From Flavobacteriaceae bacterium (GTDB lineage: Bacteria; Bacteroidota; Bacteroidia; Flavobacteriales; Flavobacteriaceae), in assembly GCA_009886755.1 (NCBI GenBank), contig QXYU01000050.1:31985-95984 (forward strand): DNA of 64,000 bases. Reading direction: 5' to 3'. The notes under the pieces were generated by a model that saw only the letters and a list, made by a program, of their open reading frames with translations, was not told the origin of the DNA and did no database searches. Made by a program: the position numbers and the translations under genes. Of the stretch, positions 60,949-64,000 are shown one piece after another. The stretch's first letter is position 1. Each line of letters opens with the position of its first letter.

Positions 60949-62109
60949 ATGGATATATTATCAACCGTTGTCATGAGACAAGAGACGGAGCTAAAGCTCA
61001 TTTCTGATGCCGCCAAAGAATTTGCTCGCAAGCATATCAAACCCCACATTATGGATTGGGATGAAGCCCAGTATTTCCCTTCTGAAGTCATGCAAGAAGC
61101 AGGTGCTATTGGTTTTTTGGGAGTATTGATACCAGAAGCCTACGGCGGTTCCGGGCTGGGATATCACGAATATGTAGCTGTAATAGAGGAGGTGTCCAAA
61201 GTAGATCCTTCCATCGGTCTGTCAATTGCCGCACATAATTCACTTTGTACCAACCATATTTATCAGTTTGGATCAGAAGAGCAACGATTGAGATGGTTGC
61301 CCAAACTAACGAGCGGACAATGGATCGGCGCTTGGGGATTGACTGAGCACAATACTGGTTCTGACGCCAAAGGGATGAACACTACGGCCCGACAAGAAGG
61401 CGATGAATGGGTGTTGAATGGCACCAAAAACTTTATTACGCATGGCAAGTCAGGAGATGTTGCCGTAGTCATTGCACGCAATGGCGAAAAAGGAGATAAC
61501 CGCGGTATGACTGCTTTTGTAGTAGAGCGCGGTACGCCTGGTTTTGGTGCGGGGAAAAAAGAAAACAAACTCGGAATGCGTGCTTCTGAAACTGCTGAAA
61601 TGGTTTTTGATAATTGCCGTATTCCTGACGCAAACCGTCTGGGGCCTGTGGGAGATGGCTTTATTCAGTCTATGAAAATATTGGATGGTGGGCGCATATC
61701 TATAGCGGCTTTATCCTTAGGGATTGCCAAAGGGGCCTATGAAGCCAGTATAAAATATTCCAAAGAACGACATCAGTTTGGTCAGGCGATAAGTAAGTTC
61801 CAGGGCATTTCATTCAAGCTGGTCGATATGGCTACCGAAATTGAGGCAGCGACGCTTTTGACTCAAAAAGCTTCTGAACTGAAGAACCAAGGGAAAAATG
61901 TCACTACCATAGGCGCAATGGCTAAGTACAAAGCCTCCGAAGTATGTGTGAATGTGGCCAATGAGGCTGTACAGATTCACGGGGGGTATGGTTTTACCAA
62001 AGACTACCCAGTTGAAAAATTCTTACGGGATTCAAAACTGTGTACCATTGGTGAGGGAACCAGCGAAATACAAAAGTTGGTGATTGCTCGGAAGATTTTA
62101 CAGGACTAA
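60949..62109 (+). CDS. Acyl-CoA dehydrogenase
   Basis: A 386-residue FAD enzyme that oxidises the alpha-beta bond of acyl-CoA. The N-terminal helical domain (about 1-120), the strand domain with [19 protein letters not shown] and [13 protein letters not shown], and the C-terminal helical domain (from 230) are complete. RQFG-like [27 protein letters not shown] and [34 protein letters not shown] are conserved; the Glu of GEGTSE is the expected catalytic base for short or medium chains. I use ATG 60949, with a promoter upstream; an ATG eight codons on is also possible. Chain length is uncertain. Confidence 0.92.
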   Translation: MDILSTVVMRQETELKLISDAAKEFARKHIKPHIMDWDEAQYFPSEVMQEAGAIGFLGVLIPEAYGGSGLGYHEYVAVIEEVSKVDPSIGLSIAAHNSLCTNHIYQFGSEEQRLRWLPKLTSGQWIGAWGLTEHNTGSDAKGMNTTARQEGDEWVLNGTKNFITHGKSGDVAVVIARNGEKGDNRGMTAFVVERGTPGFGAGKKENKLGMRASETAEMVFDNCRIPDANRLGPVGDGFIQSMKILDGGRISIAALSLGIAKGAYEASIKYSKERHQFGQAISKFQGISFKLVDMATEIEAATLLTQKASELKNQGKNVTTIGAMAKYKASEVCVNVANEAVQIHGGYGFTKDYPVEKFLRDSKLCTIGEGTSEIQKLVIARKILQD

Positions 62110-62133
62110 GCAGACTGTTGTCAAAAACTTAAT

Positions 62134-62141
62134 TATATTTG
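62134..62141 (+). promoter_or_regulatory. -7 box of rpsU
   Basis: TATATTTG, followed by five bases and an ATG (62147) that begins the 62147-62173 upstream frame, and 25 bases before the rpsU ATG. The likely transcript start is at or near 62146. Confidence 0.65.
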
Positions 62142-62146
62142 CCGCC

Positions 62147-62173
62147 ATGAAAGGAGGTGCTGTATTATGTTGA
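62147..62173 (+). other. Upstream mini-ORF overlapping the rpsU Shine-Dalgarno and start codon
   Basis: ATG 62147, five bases after the promoter box, reads MKGGAVLC and stops at TGA 62171-62173, past the rpsU ATG (62167) in another frame. Its codons 2-4 are the AAAGGAGGT Shine-Dalgarno. If translated it would cover that site. Whether it is translated is unknown. Confidence 0.4.
62150..62158 (+). promoter_or_regulatory. Extended Shine-Dalgarno of rpsU
   Basis: AAAGGAGGT lies eight bases before the rpsU ATG at 62167 and pairs with the whole canonical anti-Shine-Dalgarno. Flavobacterial genes normally lack such a site, because the anti-Shine-Dalgarno is covered by bS21, bS18 and bS6. rpsU is the known exception and is thought to be self-regulated through it. 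Confidence 0.85.
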
Positions 62174-62361
62174 TAATTCCAATTAAAGAAGGCGAGAACA
62201 TCGATCGCGCGTTAAAGCGTTTTAAACGAAAGTTTGATCGTACAGGTGCCATGCGTCAATTGCGTTCACGAAAGCAGTTTGCAAAACCCTCCGTTCGCAA
62301 CCGCGACAAGTTGATTAAAGCTCAGTATATTCAAAAGCTGCGCGACCAAGAAAATCAATAA
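62167..62361 (+). CDS. rpsU: Small ribosomal subunit protein bS21
   Basis: A 64-residue basic protein of the 30S subunit, with the conserved start [25 protein letters not shown] sequence and a long basic helix (about residues 10-60). The length is normal for Bacteroidota. It is one of the proteins that mask the anti-Shine-Dalgarno in flavobacterial ribosomes. Its own message carries an extended Shine-Dalgarno, so low bS21 would expose the rRNA site and favour its synthesis. A mini-ORF overlaps this leader. A terminator follows at 62391-62429. Confidence 0.95.
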   Translation: MLIIPIKEGENIDRALKRFKRKFDRTGAMRQLRSRKQFAKPSVRNRDKLIKAQYIQKLRDQENQ

Positions 62362-62390
62362 ACGATACTGTATCCAAAGCGATACGATCT

Positions 62391-62429
62391 ATCCTACATT
62401 TCATACCTTTGAGATGTAGGATTTTTTTT
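62391..62429 (+). terminator. rpsU terminator enclosing the xerC -7 box
   Basis: ATCCTACAT (62391-62399) and ATGTAGGAT (62414-62422) form a nine-base stem, followed by seven T to 62429, the base before the xerC ATG. The 14-base loop contains TACCTTTG (62404-62411), the xerC -7 box. Confidence 0.8.
62404..62411 (+). promoter_or_regulatory. -7 box of xerC, in the loop of the rpsU terminator
   Basis: TACCTTTG lies 18 bases before the xerC ATG at 62430. Transcription would begin near 62416, within the terminator's 3' arm, so xerC messages would lack the hairpin. The in-frame TTG at 62409 is the tail of this box and is rejected as a start. Confidence 0.6.
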
Positions 62430-63320
62430 ATGGCTGTTGCCCGTTTTCTTGAATATCTAGCGCTGGAGAAAAAATATTCTCAACACACACTTACGGCCTA
62501 CCGGAAAGATCTGACAACCTTTTCATTGTTTTGTGAAAAAACCTTTGACCTCAAGGGGCTAGAGGAGGTAAACTATTCCATGATCCGCAGCTGGATCATC
62601 GCATTAAAGTCCCAACAGCAGAGCGCCCGAACGATCAATCGCAAGCTATCCAGTTTGCGTTCGTATTACAAATTTATGGTGCGTACCCAGCAACTTACAA
62701 CCAATCCTATGGAGGAGCATCTGCCTCTAAAAACCGCCAAGACGTTGCAAGTGCCCTACAGTCAAGATGAAATCCGGCAGTTGTTGAATCCCGAACGTTT
62801 TCCCGACAGCTATGAAGGGTGTTTGCAGTTTACCATAATCGCCCTTTTATATTATACCGGCATTCGAAGACAAGAACTGATTGATATCACTCCAGAGGGT
62901 GTTGCTGCGGATAAACGCAGTTTGAAAGTGCTTGGAAAGAGAAACAAAGAGCGGATCATTCCTGTTGTAAAAGAATTGGAGTCCTATTTGAAAGCCTATG
63001 AAGGAGCTCGTGAAAAAGTGTCTTTAGGGCGTTCTACAAATTACCTGACCTCTCTCAAAGGGGAAAAACTCACAGAGAAATTTGTCTATGATACGGTAAA
63101 TTTTTACCTTAAAGGTGTCACCACGAAGACCAAAAAAAGTCCTCATATGCTACGGCATAGCTTTGCGACTCATTTGTTGGATAACGGTGCCGATTTGAAT
63201 GCTGTAAAGGAACTATTGGGTCATGAAAGCATAGCTGCCACTCAATTATACACTCACAGCAGTTTGGATCAGATACAAAAGATCTATCGGGGGTCCCATC
63301 CGCGAGGGGCCAAAAAATAA
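62430..63320 (+). CDS. xerC: Tyrosine recombinase XerC-like
   Basis: A 296-residue tyrosine recombinase that resolves chromosome dimers with its partner at dif. The N-terminal SAM-like core-binding domain (about 1-85) precedes the catalytic domain. Catalytic residues are visible: Arg in [13 protein letters not shown], Lys region in [13 protein letters not shown], HxxR in [16 protein letters not shown], His in [15 protein letters not shown], and the Tyr nucleophile at LYTH. Gene order before hpf is typical of a housekeeping XerC rather than a mobile integrase. The start at 62430 is set by the promoter. Confidence 0.92.
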   Translation: MAVARFLEYLALEKKYSQHTLTAYRKDLTTFSLFCEKTFDLKGLEEVNYSMIRSWIIALKSQQQSARTINRKLSSLRSYYKFMVRTQQLTTNPMEEHLPLKTAKTLQVPYSQDEIRQLLNPERFPDSYEGCLQFTIIALLYYTGIRRQELIDITPEGVAADKRSLKVLGKRNKERIIPVVKELESYLKAYEGAREKVSLGRSTNYLTSLKGEKLTEKFVYDTVNFYLKGVTTKTKKSPHMLRHSFATHLLDNGADLNAVKELLGHESIAATQLYTHSSLDQIQKIYRGSHPRGAKK

Positions 63321-63345
63321 TTGTTCAACCTTAAATTATATCATT

Positions 63346-63651
63346 ATGATTATTGACTTTCAATCCGTAAACTACCAAGCTGACATCAAACTGATTGAAT
63401 TTACCAAAAAACGAATTGCCAAACTTGAGCAATTTTATGACCGTATTGTCTCTGTCGAAATCTTCACTAAGGTTGAAAACCGATCGGATCCCAGTAATAA
63501 GCAAGTAGAACTGAAAGTGAAAGTTCCAGGGGATCATTTTATCATAAAAAAGATTTGTAGGAGTTTTGAACAAGCTGTGGATTTGACCGCTTCTAGTGCC
63601 GAACGATTGCTAAAACGCTACAAGGAAAAAAACCGCCAACATTCGGCTTGA
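63346..63651 (+). CDS. hpf: Ribosome hibernation promoting factor
   Basis: A 101-residue short-form HPF/RaiA protein that binds the 30S decoding region and helps form inactive 100S dimers or protect stationary ribosomes. The beta-alpha-beta-beta-beta-alpha fold is visible: VNYQADIKLIEFTKKRIAKLEQFYDRIV, VEIFTKVENRSD and the final helix with SFEQAVDLTASSAERLLKRYKEK. The short type lacks the C-terminal dimer domain. A short GGCTT/AAGCC hairpin lies at its end. It precedes the tRNA cluster. Confidence 0.92.
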   Translation: MIIDFQSVNYQADIKLIEFTKKRIAKLEQFYDRIVSVEIFTKVENRSDPSNKQVELKVKVPGDHFIIKKICRSFEQAVDLTASSAERLLKRYKEKNRQHSA

Positions 63652-63667
63652 AAAAAGCCTTAATTGT

Positions 63668-63698
63668 TTTGAAAGCAGCAAAATAAACATTTACTTTG
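63668..63698 (+). promoter_or_regulatory. Promoter of the tRNA cluster
   Basis: TTTG (63668-63671), a 19-base spacer and TTACTTTG (63691-63698), one base off the TAnnTTTG consensus, lie 17 bases before the tRNA-Thr. Confidence 0.5.
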
Positions 63699-63715
63699 CC
63701 ACGCAAAAAACTAAA

Positions 63716-63789
63716 GCCGATGTAGCTCAGCTGGCTAGAGCAGCTGATTTGTAATCAGCAGGTCGTGGGTTCGAGTCCCTCCATCGGCT
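63716..63789 (+). tRNA. tRNA-Thr (anticodon UGU)
   Basis: A 74-base cloverleaf. The acceptor arms GCCGATG and CATCGGC pair. The anticodon stem GCTGA/TCAGC encloses the loop with TGT at 63750-63752. The T arm reads GTGGGTTCGAGTCCCT. The CCA end is not encoded. Confidence 0.97.
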
Positions 63790-63801
63790 CTCTTGTTTTT
63801 T

Positions 63802-63884
63802 GGGGAGATACTCAAGCGGCCAACGAGGACAGACTGTAAATCTGTTGTTTTTTAACTTCGCAGGTTCGAATCCTGCTCTCCCCA
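63802..63884 (+). tRNA. tRNA-Tyr (anticodon GUA)
   Basis: An 83-base tRNA with a long variable arm, as in tRNA-Tyr. The acceptor arms GGGGAGA and TCTCCCC pair and the anticodon is GTA in ACTGTAAATC. CCA is not encoded. Confidence 0.97.
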
Positions 63885-63921
63885 CAAACTGCCAACCTAC
63901 GAAAGTAGAACAATCCTAAAA

Positions 63922-63994
63922 GCGGGAGTAGCTCAGTTGGTAGAGCGTCAGCCTTCCAAGCTGAATGTCGCCGGTTCGAACCCGGTCTCCCGCT
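63922..63994 (+). tRNA. tRNA-Gly (anticodon UCC)
   Basis: A 73-base tRNA. The acceptor arms GCGGGAG and CTCCCGC pair. The anticodon stem TCAGC/GCTGA encloses CTTCCAA with TCC. In many bacteria the order Thr-Tyr-Gly leads to another tRNA-Thr and tuf, so tuf is expected just past the window. Confidence 0.97.
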
Positions 63995-64000
63995 CTTTTT

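Noticed and set aside
62409..62430. TTG 62409 as the xerC start
   Set aside because: It is the end of the TACCTTTG box in the terminator loop; ATG 62430 fits the XerC N-terminus.
62430..63320. A mobile-element integrase
   Set aside because: The tyrosine recombinase has XerC length and sits next to hpf in a housekeeping context; no attachment repeats or cargo flank it, although tRNA genes are near.

Overview
The window reads as chromosomal DNA of a member of the Bacteroidota, almost certainly a flavobacterium and probably marine. Reasons: gene starts carry the Bacteroidota -7 box TAnnTTTG, often with a TTG/TTTG -33 element. Shine-Dalgarno sequences are nearly absent except before rpsU. The gene content is flavobacterial: paired exbD with a PorT-like barrel, DUF3098/ftsX, DUF4271, DUF4296, DUF2851 with PspC, a mevalonate pathway, and a T9SS type A sorting domain. 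I see no prophage, insertion sequence or CRISPR array. No gene-free stretch exceeds 300 bases; the longest (55608-55877) is the trp leader.

Layout. 1-1322: end of a biopolymer-transport operon (two exbD) and a PorT-like barrel. 1319-8006: asnS-rpoN, an MMPL/RND transporter, and pyrH-frr. 8044-11476: NAD de novo operon nadA-nadB-nadC. 11503-14120: ftsX-DUF3098-uppP-truB, divergent from leuS, a SemiSWEET and a YugP-like protease. 18046-25283: Lrp regulator, DUF423, hemD-DUF4271, a polyprenol-phosphate mannosyltransferase-pyrC-DUF4296 run, an epimerase and tyrS. 25270-28546: a LuxE-like enzyme, a minimal T9SS cargo and a PhoB/PhoR-type pair. 28587-32198: trmB, an alkyltransferase-like protein, and the Fe-S genes mrp-nifU-ferredoxin, then a phosphodiesterase lipoprotein. 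32723-36406: mevalonate genes, a UbiA prenyltransferase and a degenerate RsuA-type protein.

36384-49152 is the main accessory block. It is an arsenosugar biosynthesis cluster: ArsM, ArsS, a purine nucleoside phosphorylase, TIGR04282 and TIGR04283 glycosyltransferases, a CMD/peroxidase-like protein and a DUF547 protein. It runs on into an FAD oxidoreductase, a membrane polyferredoxin and three further glycosyltransferases. A likely division of labour is methylation of arsenic by ArsM, 5'-deoxyadenosyl transfer by ArsS, release of adenine by the phosphorylase, and sugar or aglycone transfer by the glycosyltransferases.

49234-55861 is a complete trp operon (EGDCFBA). A leader peptide with three Trp codons and a terminator hairpin precede it, a classical attenuator. 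55878-63994 holds a MarR/rhodanese divergent pair, a DUF2851 gene broken by an in-frame TGA, PspC, an alanine/sodium symporter, a helix-hairpin-helix gene broken by an in-frame TAA, an acyl-CoA dehydrogenase, rpsU with an extended Shine-Dalgarno, xerC, hpf, and tRNA-Thr, tRNA-Tyr and tRNA-Gly.

The most interesting signals are the rpsU leader, the rpsU terminator with the xerC promoter in its loop, the trp attenuator with an apparently leaderless leader peptide, the recurrent TAnnTTTG-N4/5-ATG architecture, the two nonsense-interrupted genes, the catalytically degenerate pseudouridine-synthase paralogue, and the extended arsenosugar cluster.
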